Below are positions 10,736-22,509 of a stretch of 64,000 nucleotides of DNA, in pieces. The notes below the pieces were generated by a model. That model was not told the DNA's origin and did no database searches. It saw only the letters and a program-made list of their open reading frames with translations. Where the stretch lies: assembly GCA_963693315.1 (NCBI GenBank), contig OY856186.1, positions 81,101,040-81,165,039 on the forward strand, given 5' to 3'. The translations under genes were made by a program, and so were the position numbers. This DNA is from Diogma glabrata (taxonomy: Eukaryota; Arthropoda; Insecta; Diptera; Cylindrotomidae). The stretch's first letter is position 1. Each line of letters opens with the position of its first letter.

Positions 10736-11986
10736 ATGAACAAAATAAGGGAACTTTTGGTTTGTTTGGGGGTGTTGTTTGTTGCAGCATCCGTTATAGA
10801 AATCGTGATAAATAATGCTGTTTTATTATTAATCGCTGCAACACTTTTCTTTTTAGTTGCTGTCACAAGTAGGCTTTTCCGCCATTCATTTATGTTCCCA
10901 TCAGTTTCAGCAGGTTCACCAGAACCTGAGGAAACTGCTGCATCTTCTGGACCCCCATACTTTACATTCACACAAGACCAGCTTCAGGCACTGGTCGCAG
11001 AGCAGGTCGCAGCTGCTCTTGCTAATTTGAACCTTGGAGGTACATCTTCAAATCCTCCACAATCTCCACCACCTCCTGCTGCGTTACCTCCACCTCCCTC
11101 AGCTTCAACTTCTTCGGCAGCTATGCCACAAATTGATCACGTAGCTATCAAAATTCCTCCTTTCTGGTCTGAGACTCCAGACCTTTGGTTCATAACTCTT
11201 GAGGGGCAGTTCTTGTTGGGGCGTATCAGGTCCCAACAAACTAAGTATGGCCACTTACTTACCATGCTTACTCCCACACTGGCGAAATTAGCCAGTGATA
11301 TCTTGGTTAACCCTGACCAAGATTTCCCATATGATAGGCTCAAAGAGGCTCTTATAGCTCGCCTATCCGGTAGCACTTCAGATCGCATACACAAAGTATT
11401 ACGCGGTATGGACCTTGGGGATCTTAAGCCCTCACAATTACTTCGGGATATGACTACCGAATCCCGTAATACGTTTTCAGAGGCAGCTCTTAAAGTCCTT
11501 TGGGTGGAAAAACTTCCACCTGCTGTCCGCGCTGCTATCGCTACTGTCAGTGAAGATCTTCAGAAGACAGCAGAGATAGCAGATAATGTTTTCAATGCCC
11601 TAAGGGGTTCGCAAGTTAATGCGGTATCTATCCCTGCCGCTTCTTCTTCTTCCTCAAGTGAAATCATATCACTTGAGGAAAAATTCAAAAAACTGGAGGC
11701 ACAAAACGTGCAACTCCTCAATGCCATTCAAAGGCAAAATTTCTCCCAACCTCCTCAACAATACCGAAGTAGATCTAAGGATCGAAACGGTAATCATAAT
11801 TCAAATTTCAATCGGAATTATCGCTCTCCCATGCGACCTCGGTCCAGGTCTCGCGTGCAAATGTTTGATGGTATTTGCTACTACCATCACTACTACAAGG
11901 GAGATGCAAAAAAATGCTACCCTGAGTGTAAATATTATTCTGATCACTCAAATTCCATTGCCTCAAAATCTTCAAAAAACTATTAG
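10736..11986 (+). CDS. gag: Gag polyprotein of gypsy element 1
   Basis: A 416-codon frame from ATG at 10736. The central part ([33 protein letters not shown]) matches the capsid-like region of gypsy Gag proteins. A low-complexity Pro/Ser linker precedes it, and a Ser-rich run, a short coiled coil ([20 protein letters not shown]) and an Arg-rich stretch follow. It ends with a zinc-knuckle-like [14 protein letters not shown]. The first ~50 residues are strongly hydrophobic and look like two membrane segments, which is odd for Gag; translation could instead start at a later ATG (residue 53 or 129). Gag would form the particle. It ends at 11984-11986, two codons after a -1 slippery site leading into pol. 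Confidence 0.9.
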   Translation: MNKIRELLVCLGVLFVAASVIEIVINNAVLLLIAATLFFLVAVTSRLFRHSFMFPSVSAGSPEPEETAASSGPPYFTFTQDQLQALVAEQVAAALANLNLGGTSSNPPQSPPPPAALPPPPSASTSSAAMPQIDHVAIKIPPFWSETPDLWFITLEGQFLLGRIRSQQTKYGHLLTMLTPTLAKLASDILVNPDQDFPYDRLKEALIARLSGSTSDRIHKVLRGMDLGDLKPSQLLRDMTTESRNTFSEAALKVLWVEKLPPAVRAAIATVSEDLQKTAEIADNVFNALRGSQVNAVSIPAASSSSSSEIISLEEKFKKLEAQNVQLLNAIQRQNFSQPPQQYRSRSKDRNGNHNSNFNRNYRSPMRPRSRSRVQMFDGICYYHHYYKGDAKKCYPECKYYSDHSNSIASKSSKNY

Positions 11987-12034
11987 ATTCATCACATGTG
12001 ACGGCATGTGATGACAATCATTCTCAACTCCGTC
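11974..12034 (+). promoter_or_regulatory. -1 ribosomal frameshift signal with pseudoknot
   Basis: A AAA AAC at 11974-11980 is in the gag frame as a classical slippery heptamer. After 8 nt comes a perfect 10-bp stem, TCATCACATG (11989-11998) with CATGTGATGA (12005-12014). GACGG in its 6-nt loop (12000-12004) can pair with CCGTC at 12030-12034, giving an H-type pseudoknot with loops of 1 and 15 nt. Slipping back one base enters the pol frame at 11980. Confidence 0.85.
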
Positions 12035-15000
12035 TTCTGGTCCTCGACATTTCTTCATGCAAGACTTTCCTCGTTGATACAGGTGCCGAAGTTTCAGTTC
12101 TCCCCGCTACTATGGAGGAAAAAATTTCAAGAAAATCAGACTTCTACCTCTACGCAGCTAACGCGACTAAAGTTAGCACTTACGGTACACGGTCTTTAAA
12201 CTTAAACATTGGTCTCAGACGAGTGTTCTGTCAGACCTTTGTTATAGCCGATGTTACCACTCCTATCCTTGGAGCTGATTTTCTTAACAAATATGGTCTT
12301 TTAGTGGACATTAAAAACCGACGTCTTGACGATCCACTAACTTCTCTATTTACTTTGGCTAAACTCTCCACTTCTCCAGCACCTTCTTTAACTTTGATCA
12401 ACGATTCGGTCAATGTAGAAATTCTTGATTTACTCAAAAATTTCAAGGACTTAACGTCCAAAAATGATCTTGTTAAACATGTGAAACATAACGTAACTCA
12501 CGTTATTGAAACACGTGGTCCTCCCGTTTCTTGTAAGTATCGTCGACTTGCTCTAGACAAATTGGCTATCGCAAAGGCAAAATTTAATCTTATGTTATCC
12601 CAAGGCATCTGCCGACCTTCTAACAGTCCTTGGGCTTCTCCTCTCCATCTCGCTAAAAAGAAGAACGGCGAGTGGAGACCTTGCGGTGACTACCGTGCTC
12701 TAAATAACATTAAAATTCCGGATCAATATCCTATTCCTCATATTCAGGATTTTTCGCATCAACTACATGGATGCCAATTTTTCTCCACAATTGATCTTGT
12801 CCGCGCATATCATCAAATTCCTATTGATGAGCGCGATATTGCAAAAACTGCAATTTCAACTCCGTTCGGACTCTTCGAATTCGTTCGAATGACTTTCGGA
12901 TTGCGAAATGCTGCGCAATCTTTCCAACGGTTTATGCATTCCCTTCTTCGAGACCTAAATTTCTGTTTCATCTACATAGATGACTTCCTAATTGCTTCTG
13001 AAACCTATGAGGAACACCTCAAACATCTTAGGACTGTTTTTGAGCGTCTTTCTGATGCTGGTCTCATTATCAACGTTGATAAATGCAACTTTGCTAAAAC
13101 CAACGTTGACTTTCTTGGACATTCCATTGATTCAACGGGAATCAAACCTACTTCTGAACGTGTCGATGCTATCAACTGCTACGAACGTCCCGAAACAGTT
13201 ATGCAACTCCGCCGTTTTCTTGGAATGATTAATTTCTACCGCAGATTCATTCCTCACGCTGGTGGCAATCAAGCCATCCTAAATGATTTTCTCAAAGGTT
13301 CCAAAAAGAATGACAAACGGGTCATTCAATGGTCCGAAGACGCCATTCAAGCCTTCGATCTTTGCAAGCGGCAACTCAGTGAGGCTACAACTCTTTCTCA
13401 CTCCTCACACTCTGCCCAACTTGCCGTTATGGTCGACGCTTCCGACAAGGCATTTGGCACCGTTGTTCAACAAAAAATTAGCGATTGTTGGACACCACTA
13501 AGTTTCTTCTCTGTGCGACTCAATGAAACGCAACAGAAATACAGCGCTTATGATCGCGAACTCCTTGCAGCTTATTCTGCAATTAAACATTTCCGGTATC
13601 TCCTTGAAGGTAGAATCTTCACTCTTTTCACCGATCATAAGCCACTCATTTACGCTTTGTCGCAGAATCCTGCCAAAGCTAGTCCTCGCCAATTCCGTCA
13701 TCTTGATTTTATCAGTCAATTTACGACTGATATTCGCCACATTTCTGGAATTGATAATGTAGTTGCCGACACACTTTCTCGTGTTGAGCAAATATCAATT
13801 CCAGAAAATATTAACTACGACGAAATTGTTGATGCTCAGTTCAGCGATAACGAACTAAAGGAATTAGTGGACACTAGTCCCACACTTCAATTCCGTTCCT
13901 TTCCATTATCGTTTGGCAATTCTAGTGCCAAAACTATTTTGTGTGATACCTCTTCTGGTAATCCACGGCCTTTTATTCCCAAGCAATTTCGTCAATCTGT
14001 TTTCGAAAGTCTCCATAATTTATCTCATCCAGGAGTCCACAGTTCTGTCAAGCTTCTTTCTGAAAAAGTCATTTGGCCATCCATTAAAAAGGATGTACGA
14101 CAAATGGCACAGAAGTGCCTGGCTTGCCAAAAGGCAAAAGTTTCTCGCCATATTCAATCTCCTTTAGGTAATTATCCTCAAACTTCTCAACGATTTTCCG
14201 AGATTCATATGGACATTATTGGTCCACTTCCTACCTCTGAGGACAAACGTTATTGTGTCACAATTATTGACCGTTATACTCGATGGCCTGAAGCCATTCC
14301 TATCTCGGATATTACAGCTGAAACGGTAGCATCAGCTCTTTACTCCAATTGGATCGCTCGCTTCGGAGTACCTTCAGTAATCGTCACTGATCAGGGCTCC
14401 CAATTCGAATCCAATCTCTTTAACGAGTTGTCAAAACTTATCGGTTTCGAACGTAAACGTACTACTAGTTACAATCCTAAATGTAACGGACTAATTGAAC
14501 GTTGGCACCGAACTCTTAAATCCGCGATAATGGCCTACGACAGAACGGACTGGACACGAATATTACCGTCAATACTACTTGGTTTACGAACCACTTTCCG
14601 TGAAGATTTCCAATCTTCATCGGCTGAGCTCGTCTACGGTACTAACATACGTCTTCCAGGAGAATTCTTTAGCCAAAACTCTAACTCCACTCCACAATCC
14701 GATTTCGTTTCACAGTTGAAACAACATTTTACTCACCTTCGTCCATCTACTGCGTCAAGACACACTTTTCCTAATGTTTTCGTCTCCAAGAATCTCCAGT
14801 CTTGTTCGCATGTCTTCTTACGTACGGACTTAGTACGTAAAGCATTACAGCCTCCATACGAAGGTCCATTTAAAGTCATCAGTCGCGATGATAAAAATTT
14901 CGTTATTGACCGTAAAGGTCAACATATTCGAGTTTCCATCGACAGATTAAAACCTTGCTTTAGGGAACAATCTGAAGATGACTCATCTCAAAACTCACCT

Positions 15001-15264
15001 ACTTCGAGTACTAATCTCAGTCGCGCAGACGAAAGTTTGTCTTCTACAGATATTGTCCATCCTACTTCTTCGGACACATTCCAGTCTTCTCCTTCTACCT
15101 CCGCAGAAACAAGGCAACGCGACGCTAAGGCAACTGTATCACCTAAAAGGGTTAGATTTAATCTCATTCCTCAAACACAGATATTCCATCCTGCATCTAC
15201 AATTACGCGAGCAGGTAGAACCACTCGTACCCCTACTCGTTTCCTTCGTGCTCTAGCACAATAA
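11980..15264 (+). CDS. pol: Pol polyprotein of gypsy element 1
   Basis: This is read by -1 frameshift from gag; there is no good ATG of its own near the start. It begins with an aspartic protease ([12 protein letters not shown] near 12070). The RT follows with [29 protein letters not shown] and catalytic YIDD at 12973. RNase H comes next ([22 protein letters not shown]), then the integrase zinc finger (HPGVHSS...CLACQ) and DDE core (IHMDIIG near 14205, VTDQGSQF near 14385, GLIERWH near 14490). A GPF-type module ([18 protein letters not shown]) ends the integrase. All catalytic residues are present and about 1090 codons are open. A Ser/Thr-rich tail of unknown role follows. No env. Confidence 0.95.
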   Translation, partial: LLDSSHVTACDDNHSQLRLLVLDISSCKTFLVDTGAEVSVLPATMEEKISRKSDFYLYAANATKVSTYGTRSLNLNIGLRRVFCQTFVIADVTTPILGADFLNKYGLLVDIKNRRLDDPLTSLFTLAKLSTSPAPSLTLINDSVNVEILDLLKNFKDLTSKNDLVKHVKHNVTHVIETRGPPVSCKYRRLALDKLAIAKAKFNLMLSQGICRPSNSPWASPLHLAKKKNGEWRPCGDYRALNNIKIPDQYPIPHIQDFSHQLHGCQFFSTIDLVRAYHQIPIDERDIAKTAISTPFGLFEFVRMTFGLRNAAQSFQRFMHSLLRDLNFCFIYIDDFLIASETYEEHLKHLRTVFERLSDAGLIINVDKCNFAKTNVDFLGHSIDSTGIKPTSERVDAINCYERPETVMQLRRFLGMINFYRRFIPHAGGNQAILNDFLKGSKKNDKRVIQWSEDAIQAFDLCKRQLSEATTLSHSSHSAQLAVMVDASDKAFGTVVQQKISDCWTPLSFFSVRLNETQQKYSAYDRELLAAYSAIKHFRYLLEGRIFTLFTDHKPLIYALSQNPAKASPRQFRHLDFISQFTTDIRHISGIDNVVADTLSRVEQISIPENINYDEIVDAQFSDNELKELVDTSPTLQFRSFPLSFGNSSAKTILCDTSSGNPRPFIPKQFRQSVFESLHNLSHPGVHSSVKLLSEKVIWPSIKKDVRQMAQKCLACQKAKVSRHIQSPLGNYPQTSQRFSEIHMDIIGPLPTSEDKRYCVTIIDRYTRWPEAIPISDITAETVASALYSNWIARFGVPSVIVTDQGSQFESNLFNELSKLIGFERKRTTSYNPKCNGLIERWHRTLKSAIMAYDRTDWTRILPSILLGLRTTFREDFQSSSAELVYGTNIRLPGEFFSQNSNSTPQSDFVSQLKQHFTHLRPSTASRHTFPNVFVSKNLQSCSHVFLRTDLVRKALQPPYEGPFKVISRDDKNFVIDRKGQHIRVSIDRLKPCFREQSEDDSSQNSPTSSTNLSRADESLSSTDIVHPTSSDTFQSSPSTSAETRQRDAKATVSPKRVRFNLIPQTQIFHPASTITRAGRTTRTPTRFLRALAQ

Positions 15265-15300
15265 TTTTCTCTTTATATCGTCCCATCTTCGATGGCACTA

Positions 15301-15310
15301 GGGGGGGAGT
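15301..15310 (+). promoter_or_regulatory. Polypurine tract
   Basis: AGGGGGGGAG sits three bases before the 3' LTR, where plus-strand DNA synthesis is primed. Confidence 0.85.
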
Positions 15311-15313
15311 GTT

Positions 15314-16030
15314 GTGGCGAACATCAAAATTAAAACTTTTAAATTAAAATTTAGCATGCGATGTTTTAATGATTGAAATTTACAAAAAACAAAAATAGTT
15401 TTTCAGCTCTTTTAAAATAACACACATGTTTTTTTAAATTCACTTTTAATTAAAAAAACTAACTTTTAATTCATTTCTTCTGATAAAAAAAAGTTCCCTA
15501 AATTTGTTTTATATCTATTTCAATTTATTTAAAAAGTTATCTGAAATACAACTGTGTAAATGATATTGTTACAAAGAAATGAGAAATATTGTCGAATTGT
15601 TTGTGCATTAATAAAATTGTTCATTTCTAATATTTAATCACATTAGCTACAAACTGGTCTTTTCATTGATACAGTATTATCTATCAAGATTTTTAAAATA
15701 ATTTTAACCAGTGAAATTTAATAAGAATGCAAATAAAGAAGCTAAAATTATTTCCTTACATTTATTAATATGTATTAAATATGCTACGTTGTTTGAAGTG
15801 AACATACCTAACTTTTATTAAATATCTTATGTTGTTTGAAATTAAACATAAGTGGAGATTAATTTAAACAAAATTATCTGATTTAAAGCACTGATTTTTT
15901 ATGAAGTTAATTAAGACGAAAATTTAAGAAAATATTTTTAAAACCATTTGGAGGATCTCTATTAATAGGATAATACTATAGCGCGAACTACTAGCTATGT
16001 ATTTTACTAGCTATATATTCTTCAGCTATA
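15314..16030 (+). repeat. 3' LTR of gypsy element 1
   Basis: The same length as the 5' LTR and almost identical in sequence. It is followed directly by the AACT target duplication. Confidence 0.9.
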
Positions 16031-16336
16031 AACTGATGATAATTTGTCATACAATTCCTTTTTGTATTAAATGTATGTAATCGCCATATTGTGCGCAATT
16101 TGCTTGTGAAAAAATTATATCAAAACTTGCAACAGATTGCAACTGACTTATGGAAAATATTCCGCAAAACGTTTATTTAATATGATCATTTAACATTTAT
16201 TTATTAACCAGCCAAATTGTGCAACTGATCGTAATGCCAACCACATCATACTATACCCCTTACGAAGCTTGAGTAATACTTTTATTCTGTATTGAGTAAC
16301 GTTTTATTCCTGTCGTGGAAATTGATTTAATGAACG

Positions 16337-16400
16337 AGTGCGTAAGAGTAAACGATGAGGAAGACGTTATAGGGCCTGTGTTCGATTCCTGCCAGGCACG
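16337..16400 (+). repeat. Possible tRNA-derived SINE head
   Basis: GTGCGTAAGAGTAAACGATG followed 35 bp later by TGTTCGATTCC resembles A and B boxes of a tRNA-type Pol III promoter. A T-rich tail follows. No full cloverleaf was fitted and no second copy with the same body was found in the window. Confidence 0.3.
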
Positions 16401-16755
16401 TTTTTATTTATGAATTTTATTTTCCTTTTTTTATTTTATTTTTATTCTTTAATCATTTTTAATCGTACAATTGAATGGAAACACATGCGTAGATATCGTA
16501 TATGAATATGCAAAATTATTTTCATATCGAGATTGTCCTCAATCATAACCAATTTTATTTTTAACAAAAACCCATATATTCTCATTTTAGGAAACCATTA
16601 GTACACTTTTATATGCATTCCTAATCAAAATGTTTGAATAAAAATTAATTCATGGTCGTGGTAGTGGTCCGAAACTTGAAATGTGTACAAATAATTTGTT
16701 AAACAATAGTGATTAAGTTTCAATTTTCTTTATGACAGCTGCTAAATAGAGCTGC

Positions 16756-16938
16756 TTTTTTAAGGTGTAATAAAAAGTTCTTATCGGTTCGAAACTAGAT
16801 CGATCGACCATTTTGTGGATAGCAAAAAAATTTCATAAATTGCACACCATATTTTGTTAGATTCAGTCTTATTATTCATGATGGGATTATTTCCATCGGA
16901 GTGATGTAATATCACAAATAATTCATTGAATTAATTGT
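16756..16938 (+). repeat. Partial unit 1 of ribozyme-bearing tandem repeat
   Basis: 183 bp repeated almost perfectly at 17209-17391 (offset 453 bp). It begins inside what would be stem II of the hammerhead, so it holds only the 3' half of the ribozyme (GAAA at 16791, CTAGAT after it). Confidence 0.85.
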
Positions 16939-17174
16939 AGATAATGTGTCGATAGACACAAGTGAAGATGGTCATCTTCTTCTCACCGATACAAGTTTGT
17001 TATCCAATTCTAACTTGGTTAGAGTATAACAACAATAGTGATCAACTAGAGAAACAAATTGACTAAACCTGAATCTAATAAACATATGTTTATGAAAGTT
17101 TTTTGGTTTCTTATACTTCGCTAGAGTAGTGACCTATTTTAGGTTTATATAGCGAAAAATTTTTTTGGTAGTGT

Positions 17175-17253
17175 ATCTAGTCGGCTAGCCCTGATGAGAA
17201 TGATATACTTTTTTAAAGTGTAATAAAAAGTTCTTATCGGTTCGAAACTAGAT
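17175..17253 (+). ncRNA. Hammerhead ribozyme motif (type III topology)
   Basis: All core bases are present in order. Stem III strand ATCTAG (17175-17180) is followed by UC with the cleavage site after 17182. Then come helix I GGCTAGCC (17183-17190), CTGATGA (17191-17197), stem II GAATGATA (17198-17205) paired with TATCGGTTC (17235-17243), GAAA (17244-17247), and the stem III partner CTAGAT (17248-17253). Stem II continues as ACTTTTT/AAAAAGT. Helix I is very short and palindromic, so cleavage may be weak or favour a dimer. Such motifs are known from Penelope-like elements and retrozymes. No test of activity was possible. Confidence 0.75.
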
Positions 17254-17391
17254 CGATCGACAATTTTGTGGATAGCAAAAAAATTTCATAAATTGCACAC
17301 CATATTTTGTTAGATTCAGTCTTATTATTCATGATGGGATTATTTCCATCGGAGTGATGTAATATCACAAATAATTCATTGAATTAATTGT
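17209..17391 (+). repeat. Partial unit 2 of ribozyme-bearing tandem repeat
   Basis: The direct repeat partner of 16756-16938. This copy is preceded by the complete hammerhead. The whole locus (16756-17391) is therefore about 1.4 units of a 453-bp monomer, truncated at both ends. Confidence 0.85.
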
Positions 17392-19290
17392 TTGAAATAT
17401 TGTTTATTGGAAATTGAGGTTGGACACAATTTTGTTTTTTATTTGATTGCGTTTATGTAGAATCGTAACAATATTATACATAAAAAGTCACAGCAGCTCT
17501 ATTTTGATCTTGTCCTCCTTAACATTTCTCTTTCCATGGAAACGATTTGTAGTTGCTTTTAGGGCTACGGCAAGTGGCATATTTGTAAGTGAGAGGCAGA
17601 CATAGAGTGGTTCGGCGTAAAGGTCAAAACATACTTGACTTGAGTACGAATTTTCTTTAAGGCTTGGAACACAGCCTCATCTAAAGACTCCACCCAGCAA
17701 TATACATATGTACAAATTTTGCGTTATTGCGTTCATATTACAATTTCAAAGAAACTTTTTCTACAATTCGTTTTTATTTCCAATTAGGTAATTTACACTA
17801 TACATGGGAGTAAAATAAATTTATGTAATCCCACTTTATGGACTGTGAAGCTTCTCTTTAAGAATTCTATAAGCATAAGGACACTATAAATAACATCATG
17901 TGAAATATGATTCTATTAATGATTCTATATCTACTATTTTAAAAAACTGATAAACTTCCGATTGTGGCAGCGGTGCGGTAGTGATCTGTGATTCCATATA
18001 TAAAATTCATGATTTCAGAAAACGAAACAATTTTAATGAGAAACAAAGTAAATCTCTTTAGTAATTAATAATTTTCTTGATCAAATTTATATTAAATATT
18101 ATAATTTTATAAATCATATGTTTGAGATGTTTTTATACTCGCTTGATTGAAGAAAATGTGGTGTAGATTGATACAATGAATCATCAGTATTTTTAGTAAA
18201 TTATATTAGATTAAATTAGATAATTAAACGGTTTAACACTGTAACATATTCTTGACGAGAATAGTTTTCTTTTTCTTGTTCCATACTACATATTCGTTTT
18301 ATCAATATATAAGTACGTAAATGTAATACATATATTGCAAAACATCGAAAACAATGAATATTCTTCCCACATATAACCAAACGAATTATAATTATTTACG
18401 TCTACGTTAGCGCTTTGTTCGTCGTTGTAAACGTTGTTTTGTCGTTCGAGGTCTAATTGTATTTAATTTATTTTTGCCTTATTAATTGATATATTTTTTT
18501 ATTCAAATTATTAAATTATCATTGCATGATGATTATTCTGATTATAATTGAATCAAATCATATATTTCAAGTTAATTATTTTAATAAGTACAGTTGTATA
18601 TTTACTATGAGATTACTATGTGTTGTGAATAACAATTGCTTATTTACGTAATTTAGGATTGTCTATATTGATGAAATTTATATTTTCATGCCAAATTTTA
18701 ATTGTTTATTGCCTGATTTTTAAATTATTGATCGTGAAACAAACACATATTTCAAGTAAGACGAACCCCTCTGATTTTATGAAATTTCGATATAAAGTAA
18801 GGTTATATGGGGGATATATGGCTTCAATGTAATGTAAAAAGATTTCATTTTCATTTTGTCTAGAATTATTTTGCACATATGTGCACTTAAATTTTTGGTA
18901 TGAGACGGTAGAATAGTAATCGAAGGATTAGTTCGTAATCTTTTCTTAAAAAGATCTGGTGTCCAACAAGGTGGTGCACTAGTGTTTACTGAAAAAACAT
19001 GATCTACATATTTTCAATCGTAATACAGTTTTCTCATCTTTGTCGTGGATTGGATATGGATGTACAGATACAAAACGTTGTAGTTGAGTGCACGTAATGT
19101 TTATTTGAAAATAAAATAAAGTTCTATTAATTTCAAATGCATACTTCTATTTTGAAATTAAAAATTCATGATATAAGGCCAAAGTAAATTTGTTTTATAG
19201 AAATAGTTATTTACTACATTCAACTACTGTTTTATTGCATGTAACACTTTATATTATGAATAAACCTTATTCTGTTGTCAGGAAAATGTT
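17392..19290. other. AT-rich non-coding stretch
   Basis: No gene was recognised. At 17510-17715 the sequence is less AT-rich and the minus strand reads WVESLDEAVFQALKKI, which might be a transposon relic but could not be assigned. Confidence 0.4.
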
Positions 19291-19292
19291 TA

Positions 19293-19312
19293 CCTTTACC
19301 TTTACCTTTACC
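19293..19312. repeat. Short CCTTTA hexamer repeat
   Basis: CCTTTA is repeated about three times in tandem. 19313-19900 shows a 67-codon frame (19525-19728) of no recognisable family and nothing else. Confidence 0.7.
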
Positions 19313-19901
19313 TGTCCCAATCACCGTGAAATTGTTTGCCACTCTTTTTTCTTTGTTTGAATATCAAAAAGTTAATTTCGAGATGAGGTCATTGTCATTG
19401 CTTTAATTTTTGTCAGCGAATTTGTATTATTAGACCAACGGGTATCAAACGAAATTTTTGCACCGATCAAAATGCTAATCGCTTTGGATGTCTTAACACT
19501 TTCTCAATTAACTCGTATTGACCTGTGCTATTCGTATGGAATGTCAAAATCCGTGCACCGGCTTGGCCCATTAGCTTTTTCTTATACCCGGGTAGAACGA
19601 AAAATGTGAGGGTCGGTAAAAAGTTGTTCTATTTGTGCCTCAGCTACGGTTTGTGTACGATCGACAAAGGAAGAAGGATGGTAATGGCTATTGTTAACAC
19701 CGAAAAGTCAGTTAGAATAATTGAATGAGAAAACGGGGAGTGATCTCAACGAGACAATTACAAGCTTTATTTTAAAATTGCTCACTCCTGCAAAATCTAA
19801 AACAACTCTAAAGCAGGCTAGAGAGAACCAACTAGAAAATCAACTAGAGTGGAATATACCTATTAAATTTTTAGGGAGATTTTTAAATTAACTTGTTTTG
19901 G

Positions 19902-20040
19902 GTGCACTGAAATAATGCACTGAAAAATTTTTGTAGGTAACATGTAACCACCAATTGTCTAGTGTTATAGTGTAGTGAGTGCACTGTAGTAGTGCATTGA
20001 AACAAAATTGTAGGTAACATATAACAAGCAATTGTCTGTT
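19902..20040. repeat. 77-bp tandem duplication
   Basis: GTGCACTG ... TAATGCACTGAAA ... TTGTAGGTAACAT ... CAATTGTCT occurs twice, starting at 19902 and 19979, with about 80% identity. There is no coding content. Confidence 0.75.
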
Positions 20041-20387
20041 GAATTTTTTTAAAGGACTTGTTGTTTGAATTAAGGCGTGTCTATAGTTAATGTTATAATT
20101 AATGAAAATCTTAAAAAATTCAAACACAAATTCATGTTTTTTTGCTATTTTTATTTATCCGGTTTAAAGTTGGATTGCAACAGCATTTGTCAACGTAGCA
20201 AAGATATTGCTATGCAATTTATAAATTTGTTTGTAAAATAAAAAAACAGTGTCGTTGTTGTTTTTTTTCATTATAATTAACAGACTTGAAATTCATCGCA
20301 TTACCAAACCTTTAAAACGCACGAGTACAAGTGAAAGTCTGAAATATCCTAGGCTGGGGTGTTAAATATGAAAACCAAGGACAATTT

Positions 20388-20624
20388 TTGACACTAAGGA
20401 TCGACGAAAAATCGAAGGAAGTTCCTTTTGTTTGCAAGAATATCATTCACTACAGAGTTGCTAAGATGACTGTGCATGGGTTACGCAAGGAATTAAAGCT
20501 CAGACCGAGGGGTATTTCAATAGCCGGTGTCGACCACAATCCCGGGTTAGCTACAGATACTACAATGGTGTTAGCATACGCTTCGGCGGATGAGATGTCT
20601 AACAAAAAAGCCAATCAATGACGT
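20388..20624 (+). other. Unassigned open frame, comparatively GC-rich
   Basis: A 77-codon frame without a good start codon (first in-frame ATG at 20466). It contains VHGLRKELKLRPRGISIAGVDHN and ends NKKANQ. The minus strand is open over part of the same interval (DISSAEAYANTIVVSVANPG), so the coding strand is unclear. The base composition differs from the AT-rich surroundings, which suggests a fragment of an old coding sequence, possibly a transposon or an exon. No family was recognised. Confidence 0.2.
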
Positions 20625-21329
20625 AAGGACGTAAGTCTTAATAATATTACTGATATTATGGAGAAAAAGAAAAGAGGCGGAGTCTGCCTTCGAAATTATC
20701 TTTAAAAATCTTGGCAGAACCTGTAGCCACTGGAATAATGGCACAGATTTTAGGCAATCTGAGGAATAAGACAGGTTGTTAACAAAAAGAGAACAGCAAT
20801 TTGCTCTATGTATATCGGTTACATATAATAGGAACAATCCAGAAATACTAATACAGTCGCGGTTGAAGAGAGCACTTTTACATTTATCTAAGTTAGATCC
20901 TTATTCATTTATTTTTTTCGATTTATCTGTATTGTGACAATTAAAAAATTCATTATTTTACATTTTTACAGTCCCTTAAGATTGAATAAAGTTTATGTTA
21001 AATTAATGCAATAATTCTAGATATTTATTAATTTCTTACTTGTCAATCATAAATTATGCTTCATTTAGTACCCAAAGTCATTGAAACTGTTAATGGGTTT
21101 TCGCACATTTGATTGAACACGTTATATAACAATTATAATGCTGTGTTTCATTGTTCGGAAATTATTAATAACATTTTGGTCAAGTGCTAAATGATATGAA
21201 TAAACGACCATGATAATGCGATAAAGTTTTTAGAGTGAAGTTGAACGTTAAAATTTAAGATATTATAGCAACACATTTAAATTTATTTTTATTTGGAACA
21301 TCTTAGTTTGCGGTTAATGTGCTGAAAAT

Positions 21330-22215
21330 ATGCCAGGCTTAAATATTATGCATTTGAAATTGAATGATAAAGGTGAGAGAATGACAAAGTTAGCATAGAA
21401 TTATCTCTGTTGATGTCAATACGTCTTATTCTTAAGGCGGCTATGTTAGATGATTTTGAAGAATAACGTAGGACGCCCGAGAAAAATTTTTTTCCGAAAA
21501 GGTTAGGACGAACAGACGGTGAAACAAATATGTGAGAAAAGAGAAGGCTTCAACTAGAAATATTAATCAAACAAATTTGTTCAACAGATAAAAGCTTTGC
21601 AGCAGAAACCGAGAGCTGAATATCCTGTCATTCAAAAAGGCAGATCTCAACAATAGAAAATTGTACCTTCTTAACATCCCTTGCCACAGAGTAATTCAAT
21701 GCAGCTTCCAGCAAACAACAATTTGCTGGCAATAAACACATTACAGATTATCACGTATGCTGGTGATGTTTGCTTTCATAGACTGCGCCCACACAAAATT
21801 GATGTTATATAAGATTAAAATGGTAATAAATAGTGATATATGGCCTACAAACATGGACCTTTATACAAACTCATTAATCAGAACCATCATTCGCACAACA
21901 TTTGACGTTTTGTTCTTGTTCAACAATAAAGTTTTTGTGTATATGAGGAATGTAATTCACAATAACACATATAAAATTTTAAGATCTATGGTCGCACAAC
22001 AACATGCGTTGGCTGTTGATGGATGCAAATTTTTTTGTTTTGTTTAAGGAATAAATGGATAAGCAAATGAGAAAGCCAATCACATCATAAAATACGACAT
22101 AGGAGAATGCTTAATGATTTTTAAAACAAATGTACAAAAACAAAACTAAAATTGGGATGCCAATACTCTTATATAGTGCTACTCGCATATAGAGTTATAC
22201 GGAAGTTTATTTCGT
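21330..22215 (+). pseudogene. Second, strongly decayed RTE LINE
   Basis: Residual identity to the RTE copy at 4895-7208 is visible. At 21350-21400 LNDKGERMTKLA parallels SNDNGERMTEFA of the endonuclease. At 21745-21775 LQIITYAGDVC parallels VQMIAYADDVV, so the catalytic YADD has become YAGD. Near 22160-22200 MPILLYSATRI matches the conserved PVLLYGSETW-like block of RTE RTs. Stops and frameshifts are frequent and large parts between the blocks are missing. It is a relic with no coding capacity. Confidence 0.6.
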
Positions 22216-22325
22216 AGAGCAAGCAATAGCATACGATGGTCAAGCCATACATACAATATGTTGTAACTAAGATTGAAGGTGCTAACGTTAAATTAATACA
22301 GTTCATCGGCCGCACCTCCACAAGA

Positions 22326-22381
22326 TATCACCATGGCTAGTGGTGTTCCACTGTTATTGTCAGTGGTATATGATATCTCAA
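22326..22381. repeat. Small interrupted hairpin
   Basis: AGATATCA and TGATATCT form the outer arms, and CCACTG-TTATTGT-CAGTGG forms an inner stem. It may be chance or part of the RTE 3' region. Confidence 0.45.
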
Positions 22382-22509
22382 GTTAATTCATATGTGAATA
22401 GCAGAGACTGGAGTACGCTGGCTTGTAACAAAATACAAATCAACGAAAAGGGGGAATCAGCCCCGCCATGATTCATTAATTAAATTAAATTAAAAAATTC
22501 ATCATAAAC

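Larger units (their letters stand above)
9789..16030 (+). mobile_element. Ty3/gypsy LTR retrotransposon 1, complete
   Basis: The element has two ~717-bp LTRs that differ at only a handful of positions, a primer-binding site, gag, pol and a purine tract. Target duplication is AACT (9785-9788 and 16031-16034). Order in pol is protease, RT, RNase H, integrase, the gypsy order. No env-like ORF lies between pol and the 3' LTR. Intact reading frames and close LTR identity point to a recent insertion that may still be mobile. Confidence 0.95.

Noticed and set aside
17510..17715. Minus-strand WVESLDEAVFQALKKI stretch as a gypsy RNase H relic
   Set aside because: Only one short phrase resembles gypsy proteins and the rest does not; too weak to annotate.
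19293..19312. Telomere-like repeat
   Set aside because: CCTTTA is not the insect telomere unit (TTAGG) and there are only about three copies.
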